From Geminicoccus roseus DSM 18922 (GTDB lineage: Bacteria; Pseudomonadota; Alphaproteobacteria; Geminicoccales; Geminicoccaceae), in assembly GCF_000427665.1 (NCBI RefSeq), contig NZ_KE386572.1:310001-374000 (forward strand): DNA of 64,000 bases, in the 5' to 3' direction. Of this stretch, positions 41,739 through 51,584 are shown piece by piece. Positions within the stretch are counted from its first letter, which is position 1. Each line of letters begins with the position of its first letter. The position numbers and the translations under genes are program-made. The notes under the pieces are model-generated. The model was not told where the DNA came from, searched no databases, and saw nothing but the letters and a program-made list of their open reading frames with translations.

Positions 41739-42914
41739 TCAGCCCGCGGAGAGGTGGCGCTCGACCAGCCCGGTCCACCACGACACCCCGACCGGCAGGG
41801 CCGCGTCGTTGAAGTCGTACTTCGCGTTGTGCAGGATCCGGCCTTCCTCGGCCCCGCCCACGCCCATCCAGATATAGGCGCCCGGCACCTTCTCCAGCAT
41901 GAACGAGAAATCCTCCCCGCCCATCGACGGCAGCTGGTCGCGGGCGACGTTCGGCTCGCCCACGATCCCGGCCGCGACCTCGGCGCCGAACGCGGCCTGC
42001 TCGTCATGGTTGATGGTGGGCGGATAGCCCTCCCGGTGGTGCAGCTCCATGGCGACACCGAACGCCTTGGCGAACGCCTCCACCATCTCGCGGATCCGCC
42101 CGACCACGCGCTTGCGGGTGTCGGCGCGGAAGGTGCGCACGGTGCCCTTCAGGGTCGCGGTGTCCGGGACGACGTTGAAGGCCGAGCCGGCATTGATCGC
42201 GGTGATCGAGAGCACCGCCCGGTCCATCGGGTCGGTCTCGCGGCTGATGATGTTCTGCAGGGCGGAGACCAGCTGGGCCGCCGCCACTACCGGGTCGACG
42301 CCGGTATGGGGCATGGCGGCATGGCAGCCCTTGCCGGCGATCTCGATGCGGATCTCGTCGGTGGCGGCCATCACCGGGCCGCGATGCATGGCGAAGCTGC
42401 CGAGCGGCATCTGCGGCCAGTTGTGCATCCCGTACACCACCTCGACCGGGAAGCGCTCGAACAGCCCGTCCTCGATCATCTTCCGGGCCCCGGCCCCGCC
42501 TTCCTCGGCCGGCTGGAAGATCAGCACCACCGAACCGGCGAAGTCGCGGCTCTGGCTCAGATGCCTGGCGGCGCCCAGCAGCATGGTGGTGTGGCCGTCA
42601 TGGCCGCAGGCATGCATCCGGCCGGGATTGGTCGAGGCATAGGGCTTGCCGGTCAGTTCGGTGATCGGCAGGGCGTCCATGTCGGCGCGCAGGCCGATCG
42701 AGCGGTTGCCGGGGCGCTTGCCGCGGATCACGCCGACCACGCCGGTCCCGGCCATGCCGGTCACCACCTCGTCGACCCCGAACTCCTTCAGCTTGCCGGC
42801 CACGAACGCCTGGGTGCCATGCTCCTCGTAGCCGAGCTCCGGATGCGCATGCAGGTGGTGACGCCAGGCCGTCATCTCCGGCACGAGAGCCTCTACCGCC
42901 GCAGATATCCGCAT
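41739..42914 (-). CDS. M20-family amidohydrolase/peptidase
   Basis: A 391-residue zinc hydrolase of the M20D class (hippurate or N-acyl-amino-acid hydrolase type). Motifs include RADMDALPITE, MHACGHDGHTTMLLGAA with zinc ligands, IFQPAEEGGAGARKMIEDG with the catalytic Glu, a dimerisation domain, and GGEDFSFMLEKVPGAYIWMG near the end. Two ATGs lie side by side; I chose 42914 because GGAG is six bases upstream. It follows the liv binding-protein gene but is separated from it by a strong terminator. Confidence 0.9.
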   Translation of the reverse strand: MRISAAVEALVPEMTAWRHHLHAHPELGYEEHGTQAFVAGKLKEFGVDEVVTGMAGTGVVGVIRGKRPGNRSIGLRADMDALPITELTGKPYASTNPGRMHACGHDGHTTMLLGAARHLSQSRDFAGSVVLIFQPAEEGGAGARKMIEDGLFERFPVEVVYGMHNWPQMPLGSFAMHRGPVMAATDEIRIEIAGKGCHAAMPHTGVDPVVAAAQLVSALQNIISRETDPMDRAVLSITAINAGSAFNVVPDTATLKGTVRTFRADTRKRVVGRIREMVEAFAKAFGVAMELHHREGYPPTINHDEQAAFGAEVAAGIVGEPNVARDQLPSMGGEDFSFMLEKVPGAYIWMGVGGAEEGRILHNAKYDFNDAALPVGVSWWTGLVERHLSAG

Positions 42915-42944
42915 CATCCACTCCGCTCGCAGGCCAGATCCGAC

Positions 42945-42973
42945 AAAAAAAGGGGAGCCCAGCCGGGCTCCCC
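42945..42973 (-). terminator. Rho-independent terminator after the liv operon
   Basis: On the minus strand GGGGAGCCC (42973-42965) pairs with GGGCTCCCC (42960-42952) around a four-base loop and is followed by seven T residues (42951-42945). It lies 78 bases beyond the stop of the binding-protein gene and 31 bases before the M20 start. Confidence 0.92.
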
Positions 42974-43050
42974 CCTTCTCTACCAGCCCCGAAGGACGGA
43001 GCGCACCCCCTAGCGGAAGGTCCTGCCCCTGCCCTCGAAAGCCGGTCGGA

Positions 43051-44175
43051 TCAGTTGTCGACCTGGGCGTAGTTGCCGCCGTCATACTCGAACCAGACAT
43101 AGGTGTTCTCGGTGAGATCACCCTTCTCGTCGAAGCCGATGTTGCCGATCACCGTGTCCCAGCGATGCGAGCGCAGGGTCTCGGCGACCTTGGCCGCATC
43201 GGTGGTGCCCGCCTCGTTGGCGGCGGCCGCCCAGACCTGCACCGCGGCATAGGTCGACAGGGTGTAGCCTTCCGGGTCGTAGCCGCTGGCCTTGAACTCC
43301 TCGACCACCTTCTGCGCGGTCGGCAGGTTGCGGGCCTCGGCGGCGTTGGTGAAGCGGGTGCCGTCGGAGGCCGGACCGGCCAGCTGCGCATACTCGACCG
43401 TGTTCAGCGCGTCGCCGGACAGGAGCCGCGCCTGGAGGCCCTGCTCGGCGGCCTGGCGGGCGATCAGCGCCGCCTCGGTGTGGTAGCCGCCGAAATAGAT
43501 GGCATCGACGTTCTGCGACTTCAGCTTGGTGATCAGCGCGGTGAAGTCCTTGTCGCCCGCGGAGATCGCCTCGTAGGCCACCTCGTCGAGGCCGCCCTCG
43601 TTCATGAACTGCTTGGTGAGGTCGGCCAGGCCCTTGCCGTAGGTCGACTTGTCGTGGACCACCGCCACGTTCTTGCCGGCATAGTTCTCGGCCAGCCACT
43701 TGCCGGCGAAGTCACCCTGCTGGTCGTCGCGGCCGCAGGTGCGGAAGACGGTGGTGACGCCTTCCTCGAACGGGCCCTCGGTGTAGGCGGGGTTGGTCGA
43801 GGCGGGCGACATCTGCAGGATGCCTTCCTCGGCATACACGTCGCCGGCCGGGATCGAGGATCCCGAGCAGAAATGCCCAGCCACGAACACGGCGCCCTGG
43901 CTGGCCAGGTCGTTGGCGACCGCCACCGCCTGCTTGGGATCGCAGGCGTCGTCGCCGATCGCCAGGGTGAGCTCCTCGCCGTTGACGCCGCCGGCGGCGT
44001 TGATGTCCTTGACCGCCTGCTCGGCACCGCGGCGGAGCTGCTCGCCGAACGCCGCGTAGGCGCCGGTCATCGGGCCCGCCGAGGCGATGACGATCTCGGC
44101 ATGGGCCATCGCTGAACTGGCCAGCAGCACGGCCGTGAACGCCGCACCCGCCATCCGCCTGGAGAATCGCTGCAT
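43051..44175 (-). CDS. livK: Branched-chain amino-acid-binding protein (LivJ/LivK type)
   Basis: A 374-residue periplasmic binding protein. The signal peptide ends AMAHA at about residue 26, and the mature start EIVIASAGPMTGAYAAFGEQLRRGAEQAVKDINAAGGVNG is the Leu/Ile/Val-binding signature, followed by FVAGHFCSGSSIPAGDVYAEEGILQMSPASTNPAYTE. Two Cys early in the lobe (DDACDPKQ, GHFCSG) could form the conserved disulfide. It is the last gene of the liv operon and may have extra expression from the 126-base gap upstream. Confidence 0.92.
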   Translation of the reverse strand: MQRFSRRMAGAAFTAVLLASSAMAHAEIVIASAGPMTGAYAAFGEQLRRGAEQAVKDINAAGGVNGEELTLAIGDDACDPKQAVAVANDLASQGAVFVAGHFCSGSSIPAGDVYAEEGILQMSPASTNPAYTEGPFEEGVTTVFRTCGRDDQQGDFAGKWLAENYAGKNVAVVHDKSTYGKGLADLTKQFMNEGGLDEVAYEAISAGDKDFTALITKLKSQNVDAIYFGGYHTEAALIARQAAEQGLQARLLSGDALNTVEYAQLAGPASDGTRFTNAAEARNLPTAQKVVEEFKASGYDPEGYTLSTYAAVQVWAAAANEAGTTDAAKVAETLRSHRWDTVIGNIGFDEKGDLTENTYVWFEYDGGNYAQVDN

Positions 44176-44301
44176 CGTCTACTCCGGTCCTTTAGAGAAA
44201 CCTGTTGGTCGATTCGACGAGGATTGGGAACGACATGGCCGGACCCGATCAATCTGGGTGAAGTCTAACGCCGATCTTGGCACCTGCAAGCCGATCGAGC
44301 G

Positions 44302-44652
44302 TCAGCTGCCCCGATGCTCGCGGATCGCGAACAATCCCGCGCGCTCGTACAACCATGGATACTGGGCGACCATTTTGTTGGTGCGGGCGATCCGGTAGGC
44401 CAGGAAGGCCAGCGCGATCAGGATCGCCGAGCAGACCAGGAAGCCGGTCACGTGCAGCAGTTCCTCCTCGAACAGCGCGTAGGACAGGAACCGGTTGGCC
44501 GCGCCCAGCAGCAGCCCGTAGGGCACGATCTGCCAGAGCGGGCGCCAGGTCTGCGCGATCGCCTGGCCCATCGACATGGCCGCCGATCCGGCCAGCACCA
44601 GGGTCAGGCCGATGAACACGCCGAGCGACTGGCCGGTCAGGGTCTCCAGCAT
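44302..44652 (-). CDS. Small membrane protein of the liv operon (DUF6867-like)
   Basis: A 116-residue protein with three or four membrane segments: LGVFIGLTLVLAGSAAMSMGQAIA, WQIVPYGLLLGAANRFLSYALF and HVTGFLVCSAILIALAFLAYRIA, then a tail MVAQYPWLYERAGLFAIREHRGS. Proteins with the AQTWRPLW and MVAQYPWLYER features regularly accompany liv operons in alphaproteobacteria. Function unknown. It lies 13 bases after livF and before livK. Confidence 0.75.
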   Translation of the reverse strand: MLETLTGQSLGVFIGLTLVLAGSAAMSMGQAIAQTWRPLWQIVPYGLLLGAANRFLSYALFEEELLHVTGFLVCSAILIALAFLAYRIARTNKMVAQYPWLYERAGLFAIREHRGS

Positions 44653-44665
44653 GGAACGTCCTCCC

Positions 44666-45375
<710 letters not shown>

Positions 45376-45376
<1 letters not shown>

Positions 45377-46221
45377 CAGCGCGCTCCCGGGTCGAGATGG
45401 AGGTCCTCGGCGACCTCGGGCGGCAGTTCCTCCTCCTCGGGCTCGCCGAGATAGGCCTTGATGACCTTGGGATCGTCGCGAATCTCGGCCGGCGTGCCCT
45501 CGGCGATCTTCTTGCCGTAGTCCAGCACCACGATCTTGTCGGAGATCCCCATCACCACGCTCATGTCGTGCTCGATCAGCAGGACGCCGATCCCGTGGAT
45601 CTCCTTGATCCAGCGCAGGAGCTCGTTCAGTTCCAGCGACTCGGTGGCGTTCAGGCCGGCCGCTGGCTCGTCCAGGCAGAGCAGCACCGGCTTGGTGCAC
45701 ATCGCCCGGGCAATCTCCAGCCGGCGCTGGTCGCCATAGGCCAAAGCGCCGGCCGGCCAGTCGGCCTTGTCGGTCAGGTTGATCCGGTCCAGCCAGGAGC
45801 GGGCGAGGTGGACCGCCTCCTCTTCGGCCTTGCGGTAGGAGGGCAGGCCGAGCAGGCCCTTGATGCTCCAGCCGGACGCCTGCATCTGCTCGGTGTGCTG
45901 GGCGACCATCAGGTTCTCCAGCACCGACATGCCGGCGAACAGGCGGATGTTCTGGAAGGTGCGCGCCACGCCGGCGTCGCGCACGATCCGGTGGCCGTCC
46001 AGGCGTTCCAGCAGCCAGTCGCCGCGCTCGCTGGACAGCTCCAGCCGCCCGACCGAGGGCTGGTAGAACCCGGTCAGGCAGTTGAACATCGTGGTCTTGC
46101 CGGCGCCGTTCGGCCCGATGATCGAGGTGATCTGCGACTGCTCGGCGGTGAACGACACGTTGTCGACGGCGACCAGCCCGCCAAAGCGCATGGTCAGGTG
46201 CTCGACGGTGAGGAGCGTCAT
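45376..46221 (-). CDS. livG: Branched-chain amino-acid ABC transporter ATPase LivG
   Basis: A 281-residue ATPase. Walker A GPNGAGKTTMFNCLTGFYQP, the GVARTFQNIRLFAGMSVLENLMVAQH block, signature LAYGDQRRLEIARAM, Walker B LLCLDEPAAGLN and H-loop LLIEHDMSVVMGI are all as expected for LivG. A 25-residue acidic C-terminal tail (EPEEEELPPEVAEDLHLDPGAR) extends beyond the usual end. It overlaps livM and livF by ATGA junctions. Confidence 0.94.
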
Positions 46222-47690
46222 CAGCCCTCTCCCCGCGGGTGCAGCCGGATGGTCGGCTCGCGGTGGGAGACCAGGCCGGTGGGCTTCCAGATCATGATCA
46301 GCACCATGACCAGGCCGAACGCGATCATCCGGTAGTCTTCCAGTTCGCGGAAGAATTCCGGCAGCCCGATCAGGATCACCGCGGAGAACACGATGCCCAT
46401 CTGGCTGCCGAGCCCGCCCAGCACCACGATCGCCAGGATCACGGCGCTCTCGATGAACACGAAGCTTTCCGGGCTGATGAAGCCCTGGCGGGCGGCGAAG
46501 AAGCTGCCGGCGAAGCCCGCGAACATCGCCCCGATGCCGAACGCCGCCAGCTTCACCGCGGTCGGGTTCAGCCCCAGCGCCCGGCAGGCGATCTCGTCCT
46601 CGCGCAAAGCTTCCCAGGCCCGGCCGATCGGCAGCTTGCGGATCCGGATCGTGAACCAGTTGGTGAACAGGGCCAGCACCAGGATCACGTAGTAGAGGAA
46701 CGCGATCCGGTGATAGGGGTCGAACGGGATCTCGAAGAAGCTGGCGAAGGTCTCGCCGCCGCCGCGCGGCGGGTTGGCCTGGAAGGGCAGGCCGAAGAAG
46801 GACGGCCGCGGGATGCCGCCGATGCCGTCGGGGCCGCCGGTGAAGGTGTACCAGTTGATCAGGATCACCCGGATGATCTCGCCGAAGCCCAGCGTGACGA
46901 TCGCCAGGTAGTCGCCGCGCAGGCGCAGCACCGGGAAGCCCAGCACGATGCCGAAGCTGGCGGCGAACAGGCCGGCCAGCGGCAGGCACACCCAGAAGCT
47001 CCAGCCGAAATACTCGGCCAGCAAGGCGTAGGAGTAGGACCCCACCGCGTAGAAGGCGACGTAGCCAAGGTCGAGCAGGCCGGCCAGGCCCACCACGATG
47101 TTCAGCCCCCAGCCCAGCATGATGTAGATCAGCACGATCGTCAGGATGTCGACCAGCTGGCGGTCGGCCATCGGGGTGATCGGGAAGGCGAACGCGGCCA
47201 GGATCAGGAAGAAGCCGAACGCGAGCGAAGCCCGCTTGGCGGCGACGCTCATCTCGCGCCGCTTGGGCTTGTCCGACACCGGCCGGGAGGAGGCGTAGGC
47301 CAGCTGGCCGGCCCGCAGCAGGATGAAGGCCGGGAACAGCAGCGCCACCCAGTTCAGGGGCGCCACCGGGAACGGCAGCAGGAAGGCCAGGTCGGAATCG
47401 GTGTTGCCGGTCAGCAGCGGCACCAGCAGCAGGACCGCCAGCACGATGCCGACCAGGATCGGCAGGCGCCAGCTGCGCTCGCCGAGCGCGAACACGGCGG
47501 TGGAGCCCAGCGCCACCGCCAGCACGCAGTAGAGCACGATATGGTAGCGCGGGTTGAGCTGCAGCCCGGTCTGCGACGCCACCAGTTCCAGCCCGACGAT
47601 CAGGCTGGTCATCAGGAAGGTGATGATCGCCGCGCCGAGCACGTGGCGCCAGAGCTTGCCGCCGTCCAATCCTGCCAGAAGGCCCGTCAT
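46221..47690 (-). CDS. livM: Branched-chain amino-acid ABC transporter permease LivM
   Basis: A 489-residue membrane permease. The conserved LivM core begins around residue 165 with [41 protein letters not shown] and includes [21 protein letters not shown] and [15 protein letters not shown]. The first 160 residues add extra membrane helices, a long form common in alphaproteobacteria. It is coupled to livG by an ATGA overlap and lies five bases after livH. Confidence 0.93.
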   Translation of the reverse strand: MTGLLAGLDGGKLWRHVLGAAIITFLMTSLIVGLELVASQTGLQLNPRYHIVLYCVLAVALGSTAVFALGERSWRLPILVGIVLAVLLLVPLLTGNTDSDLAFLLPFPVAPLNWVALLFPAFILLRAGQLAYASSRPVSDKPKRREMSVAAKRASLAFGFFLILAAFAFPITPMADRQLVDILTIVLIYIMLGWGLNIVVGLAGLLDLGYVAFYAVGSYSYALLAEYFGWSFWVCLPLAGLFAASFGIVLGFPVLRLRGDYLAIVTLGFGEIIRVILINWYTFTGGPDGIGGIPRPSFFGLPFQANPPRGGGETFASFFEIPFDPYHRIAFLYYVILVLALFTNWFTIRIRKLPIGRAWEALREDEIACRALGLNPTAVKLAAFGIGAMFAGFAGSFFAARQGFISPESFVFIESAVILAIVVLGGLGSQMGIVFSAVILIGLPEFFRELEDYRMIAFGLVMVLIMIWKPTGLVSHREPTIRLHPRGEG

Positions 47691-47695
47691 GCGCG

Positions 47696-48613
47696 TCAGA
47701 CCTTCTCGATTTCAGGCCGGCCGAGCAGGCCGGTGGGGCGGAAGATCAGCACCAGCACCAGCACCCCGAACGAGGCCACGTCCTTGTATTCCACCGAGAA
47801 GTAGCCGGACCAGAACGCCTCGATCACCCCGATCAGGAGCCCGCCCAGCATGGCGCCCGGAAGCGAGCCGATCCCGCCCAGCACCGCCGCGGTGAACGCC
47901 TTGATCCCGGCGATGAAGCCGATGAAGAAGTCGATCACGCCGTAGTAGAGCGTGAACATCAGCCCGGCCACCGCGGCCAGCGAGGCGCCGATCACGAAGG
48001 TCAGCGAGATGGTCTTGTCGACGTCCACGCCGAGCAGCGCCGCCATCTTGCGGTCCTGCTCGCAGGCCCGCTGGGCACGGCCGAGCGCGGTGCCCTTGAT
48101 CAGCCAGGTGAACACCGCCATCAGCGCCAGGGTCAGGACCACGATCACCACCTGGATGTAGCTGATCCGCACCGCGAAGCCGCCGGCGCTCTCCATGATC
48201 ACGAAGCCGCCCGACACCATCTGCTCCAGGGGCTTCGGCCGGGCGCCCTGGGCCAGCTGCACGTAGTTCTGCAGGAAGATCGAGGCGCCGATCGCCGAGA
48301 TCAGCGGCGCCAGCCGCGGCGATGATCGCAGCGGCCGATACGCGATCCGCTCCACCGACCAGCCATAAAGCGAGGTCAGCAGGATGCCCACGATCAGCAC
48401 GATCAGCAGCGCCAGGGGCAGCCACGAAATGCCGACTGCGCCCAGGATCAGGAACACGATCAGCGCGTGGAAGGCGCCGATCATGAAGATGTCGCCATGG
48501 GCGAAATTGATCATGCCGATGATCCCGTAGACCATCGAGTAGCCGATCGCGATCAGGCCGTAGACGGCGCCCAGCGTGACGCCATTCACGAGTTGTTGGA
48601 GGAAATATTCCAT
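47696..48613 (-). CDS. livH: Branched-chain amino-acid ABC transporter permease LivH
   Basis: A 305-residue membrane permease starting [46 protein letters not shown], the LivH signature. [28 protein letters not shown] and [20 protein letters not shown] follow. I chose the ATG at 48613 because it matches the family start. It is the first liv gene and is divergent from the small gene at 48911, with 297 bases between that hold the promoters. Confidence 0.93.
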   Translation of the reverse strand: MEYFLQQLVNGVTLGAVYGLIAIGYSMVYGIIGMINFAHGDIFMIGAFHALIVFLILGAVGISWLPLALLIVLIVGILLTSLYGWSVERIAYRPLRSSPRLAPLISAIGASIFLQNYVQLAQGARPKPLEQMVSGGFVIMESAGGFAVRISYIQVVIVVLTLALMAVFTWLIKGTALGRAQRACEQDRKMAALLGVDVDKTISLTFVIGASLAAVAGLMFTLYYGVIDFFIGFIAGIKAFTAAVLGGIGSLPGAMLGGLLIGVIEAFWSGYFSVEYKDVASFGVLVLVLIFRPTGLLGRPEIEKV

Positions 48614-48910
48614 CCGCGACGACGCCCCCACCGCAGGTATGCACCGACCGGGCCAGCCACGACGAGAACGCCGCTGCGATCTGGCCGAGCCTCATTGGTT
48701 TGGCGCCTACACCCCTCAGTACCCGATCCGCGGTACACGAAGCCTGATCCGCCCTCAAGTGTCTCGATACGATCATGAATCACCGTCGGCCGGGCGATGC
48801 CGGCAGCGGGGCCGGGGCCGGGAGCGGGGCCGACATGATCCGCCGGGCGCCTTCAGCGCCGGCAATCCTTCCTTAACCGCCCTGGGCTAGATTGAGGCCA
48901 TGGAGGACCC

Positions 48911-49135
48911 ATGGAACGACAAGGACATTCAGGCGGGCAGCCCGGCGAGCCGCCGATCCTCGAGCACCGGCGGATCGGCATGCTGCTGCGGGTCGCCGCG
49001 ATCGATCCGGCCAGCGGGACGGAGGTGGTGATCCAGGGGCCGGCAGCGCGGGATCCCTCCGCGCTGGAGCGCCTTGCCCTGCGCAAGCTCGCCTGGGCGC
49101 TGGACCGCGCGGCGGACCGGCGCCGGGTCGGGTGA
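48911..49135 (+). CDS. Small conserved protein (DUF6898-like)
   Basis: A 74-residue protein. The pattern HRRIGMLLRVAAIDPASGTEVVIQGPAARDPSALERLALRKLAWALDR resembles a small alphaproteobacterial family (DUF6898) that has sometimes been mislabelled serine hydroxymethyltransferase. GGAGG lies five bases before the ATG. No function is known. Confidence 0.7.
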   Translation: MERQGHSGGQPGEPPILEHRRIGMLLRVAAIDPASGTEVVIQGPAARDPSALERLALRKLAWALDRAADRRRVG

Positions 49136-49246
49136 GCCCGCAGCGGAAGCGGGCCGGGCTGGGCGCCGCCCCGGCCATGGCGGAACGGGTCCGGTGCTGG
49201 CGGCGGATCGCCGGGGCAAGGGCCGGGCCCTGCCCCATCGGCGGCC

Positions 49247-49270
49247 GGTCAGGCGCCGCGGCGCCTGACC
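49247..49270. repeat. Perfect 24-base palindrome
   Basis: GGTCAGGCGCCG and its exact complement CGGCGCCTGACC are directly joined. It lies between the convergent DUF6898-like and OmpA-like genes and can fold as a hairpin on either strand; a terminator or mRNA end element is likely. Confidence 0.7.
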
Positions 49271-49300
49271 GACCTTGGCGCGCCACGCCGCCGGCGCATC

Positions 49301-49353
49301 GGGACGCCATTGGGGGCAGCGTCCTGCAGGACGCCATGGGGGACAGCGTCCTG
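49301..49353. repeat. Two tandem hairpin-forming repeats of 26-27 bases
   Basis: Copy 1 (49301-49327) and copy 2 (49328-49353) are near-identical; each contains GGACGC and GCGTCC as an inverted pair around a G-rich loop. They lie 22 bases downstream of the OmpA-like stop and would be in its 3' untranslated region. Confidence 0.65.
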
Positions 49354-49374
49354 CGCGCCGGGCAGGGCGCTGGC

Positions 49375-50376
49375 TCAGAAGGGGATGCCGATGCCGATCG
49401 TGGTGGAGATGATGCCCTCGTCCATGTCGCGGTCGAACGGCATGTCGTAGGCGATCTTGGCGACCACCGGGCCGATGTTCAGCCCGATCTCCGGACCCCA
49501 GATGAAGTCGTCGTCCAGGCCGGAACCGTAGATGCCGCCGATGTTGAGCCCGACATGCGGCAGGAAGGAGGCGAAACCGCCTTCACCGGTGGGGAACACG
49601 AAGTCGACGCCGGCCACCGTCCGGCCACCGAAGCCATCGTCGTCCGTGTCGAAATTGTAGAAGCCGGCCTGCTCCAGGGAGAGGTTCAGCCTGTCCGTCA
49701 TCAGATAGTCGAACGTGAGGTTGAGGCCCAACAGTTGGGTGACGTGATGGGTGTCCTTGCCCGAATCGTCGCCTTCATCGAGCAGGTTGGCGCCGTAGTA
49801 GAAGCCGAGGCCGAACCGGCCGCGGCGGACCGCCTGGGCGACCTCCTCGACCATGCCGGTCTCGGTGGCCGCGGTGGTGGCGGCGGCGGGCTCTTCTGCG
49901 GCCTGGCTCGGCACCTCGAAGAAGATCTCGACCCGCCGGTTCTCGCGCATCGCCACGCCGTCCGCGGTCGGCACCAGGAGGTCGTTGGATCCGTAGCTTT
50001 TCGGGGTGATCGCGCTGGCCGGAACGCCCAGACGGACAAGTTCCACCGAGACCGCCTGGGCGCGACGCTCCGAGAGCGGCTGGTTGACGGCGGGCCCACC
50101 AACCGTGTCGGTATGGCCGGCCACGGTCAGGGTGGCGCTGCCGGTGGACTTGAACTCGTCCGCGGCGGCCGCGATCGTCGCCATCGCATCGGCATCGAGT
50201 TCGGTGCTGCCCAGGTCGAAGTACACCTGGTAGCGTCCGGGCATCTCTGCCGTCGCGGCGCCGCCGGACGACATGGTGCCCTGGGAGGTATCGCCGGAGG
50301 AGGATGTCTGGGCGTAGGCGGCCGGGGCCGCCAGCACCAGCGCCATGCACACGCAAGTCGTGCGGATCATTTTCAT
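49375..50376 (-). CDS. OmpA-domain protein with C-terminal beta-barrel (reversed domain order)
   Basis: A 333-residue envelope protein. The signal peptide ends AAYAQ at about residue 22. Residues 48-155 are an OmpA-like peptidoglycan-binding domain: YFDLGSTELDADAMATIAAAADEF, VAGHTDTVGGPAVNQPLSERRAQAV and MRENRRVEIFFE with the conserved Asp and Arg. An Ala/Thr/Glu linker follows, and residues 183-333 look like alternating beta strands of an outer-membrane barrel, ending GIGIPF with a terminal Phe. Classical OmpA has the barrel first, so the order is reversed here. Confidence 0.8.
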   Translation of the reverse strand: MKMIRTTCVCMALVLAAPAAYAQTSSSGDTSQGTMSSGGAATAEMPGRYQVYFDLGSTELDADAMATIAAAADEFKSTGSATLTVAGHTDTVGGPAVNQPLSERRAQAVSVELVRLGVPASAITPKSYGSNDLLVPTADGVAMRENRRVEIFFEVPSQAAEEPAAATTAATETGMVEEVAQAVRRGRFGLGFYYGANLLDEGDDSGKDTHHVTQLLGLNLTFDYLMTDRLNLSLEQAGFYNFDTDDDGFGGRTVAGVDFVFPTGEGGFASFLPHVGLNIGGIYGSGLDDDFIWGPEIGLNIGPVVAKIAYDMPFDRDMDEGIISTTIGIGIPF

Positions 50377-50470
50377 CTTCCCGAGCTGGACGTTTGAACA
50401 TCAACACCAGTGCGTATTGGAAGAAGTGCCTCCTTCGCAGACCAAGTCTACATAACCACAAGGCGAACTT

Positions 50471-50489
50471 CTCGGAATAGGCTTCCGAG
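50471..50489 (-). other. Small hairpin in the OmpA-like gene leader
   Basis: CTCGGAA and TTCCGAG pair around a five-base loop about 95 bases upstream of the OmpA-like start, in a relatively AT-rich stretch. It may be part of an untranslated leader or an operator. Confidence 0.35.
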
Positions 50490-50666
50490 GTATTCTTGTC
50501 TGTATTGCGATTATCTGATCTGCGGAGTGTTGCTTCGGCCACGCCGGCTCGTCTTGCCTGGGCTGGCGCACCTGCGCCGAGGATGCGCCCGGCCGCATTC
50601 CGTGGCAGAAGGCCGGCGGCCGGCACGGGCGCAACGCCTGGTCCGGTTCAGGGGCGGCAAGGCGGG

Positions 50667-51533
50667 ATGGGCATGGCGACGGACACGGCAAAGCGGCTCT
50701 CGACCGGCATCGACCGGCGCTTCCTTGAGGTGGCGCCCAAGGACGGCAGCACCTTCGGCACCCCGCTCGACCTCAACCTGGTGGGCCTGCGCACCCTTTA
50801 CCTGAAGGAGGTGCGGCGCTTCCTGAAGGTGTTCGGCCAGACCCTGATCGCGCCGTTGGTCACCACCCTGATCTTCCTGGCGATCTTCGCCATGGCGCTG
50901 GGCGGGGCCAGGCGTACGATCGGCGACCTGCCCTACCTGGAGTTCCTGGCACCCGGCCTGATCATGATGGCGATCGTGCAGAACGCGTTCGCCAACACCT
51001 CCAGCGCCATCCTGATCGCCAAGGTCCAGGGCAACATCGTCGACTATCTCATGCCGCCGCTCAGCCCGGGCGAACTGGTGTTCGGGGTGGTGGCGGGCGG
51101 CGTGACCCGCGGCGTGCTGGTGGGGATCGTGGTGGCGACCGCGATGATCCCGTTCGTGGGGCTCTCGGTGCCGCACCCGTTCCTGCTGGTCCACACCGTG
51201 CTGATGGCGTCCACCATGCTCTCGCTGCTGGGCCTGCTGGGCGGGCTGTGGGCCGAGAAGTTCGACCAGATGGCGGCGGTGACCAACTACGTGATCACCC
51301 CGCTCTCGTTCCTGTCCGGCACGTTCTACTCGATCCACGACCTGCCCGAGCCCTTCCACCTCCTGGCGCTGGCCAACCCGTTCTTCTACATGATCGACGG
51401 TGTCCGCTATGCCCTGACCGGCCATGCCGACGGCTGGCCCTGGGTGGGAGCCCTGATCCTGACCGTCACGGTCGTGGTGCTGTGGGCGGTGGCCTACCGC
51501 GCCTTCGCCCGCGGCTGGCGGCTGAAGGCCTGA
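50667..51533 (+). CDS. ABC-2-type transporter permease without adjacent ATPase
   Basis: A 288-residue ABC-2 permease of the export class (NodJ/DrrB-like). About six membrane helices are seen, with the family segment YLEFLAPGLIMMAIVQNAFANTSSAILIAKVQGNIVDYLMPPLSPGELVFG and a final ANPFFYMIDGVRYALTGHADGWPW. A 50-residue soluble N-terminus precedes the first helix. No ATPase gene neighbours it in the window, unlike most such permeases. Two nearby ATGs exist; I chose 50667, with AAGG upstream. Confidence 0.88.
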   Translation: MGMATDTAKRLSTGIDRRFLEVAPKDGSTFGTPLDLNLVGLRTLYLKEVRRFLKVFGQTLIAPLVTTLIFLAIFAMALGGARRTIGDLPYLEFLAPGLIMMAIVQNAFANTSSAILIAKVQGNIVDYLMPPLSPGELVFGVVAGGVTRGVLVGIVVATAMIPFVGLSVPHPFLLVHTVLMASTMLSLLGLLGGLWAEKFDQMAAVTNYVITPLSFLSGTFYSIHDLPEPFHLLALANPFFYMIDGVRYALTGHADGWPWVGALILTVTVVVLWAVAYRAFARGWRLKA

Positions 51534-51584
51534 CCGGGCCGCCGGGACCACGGACCGCCGGCGCCCATCGATCGAGGTGCCGTC

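Noticed and set aside
49301-49353. CRISPR-like array
   Set aside because: There are only two adjacent repeats without spacers, and each is a hairpin.
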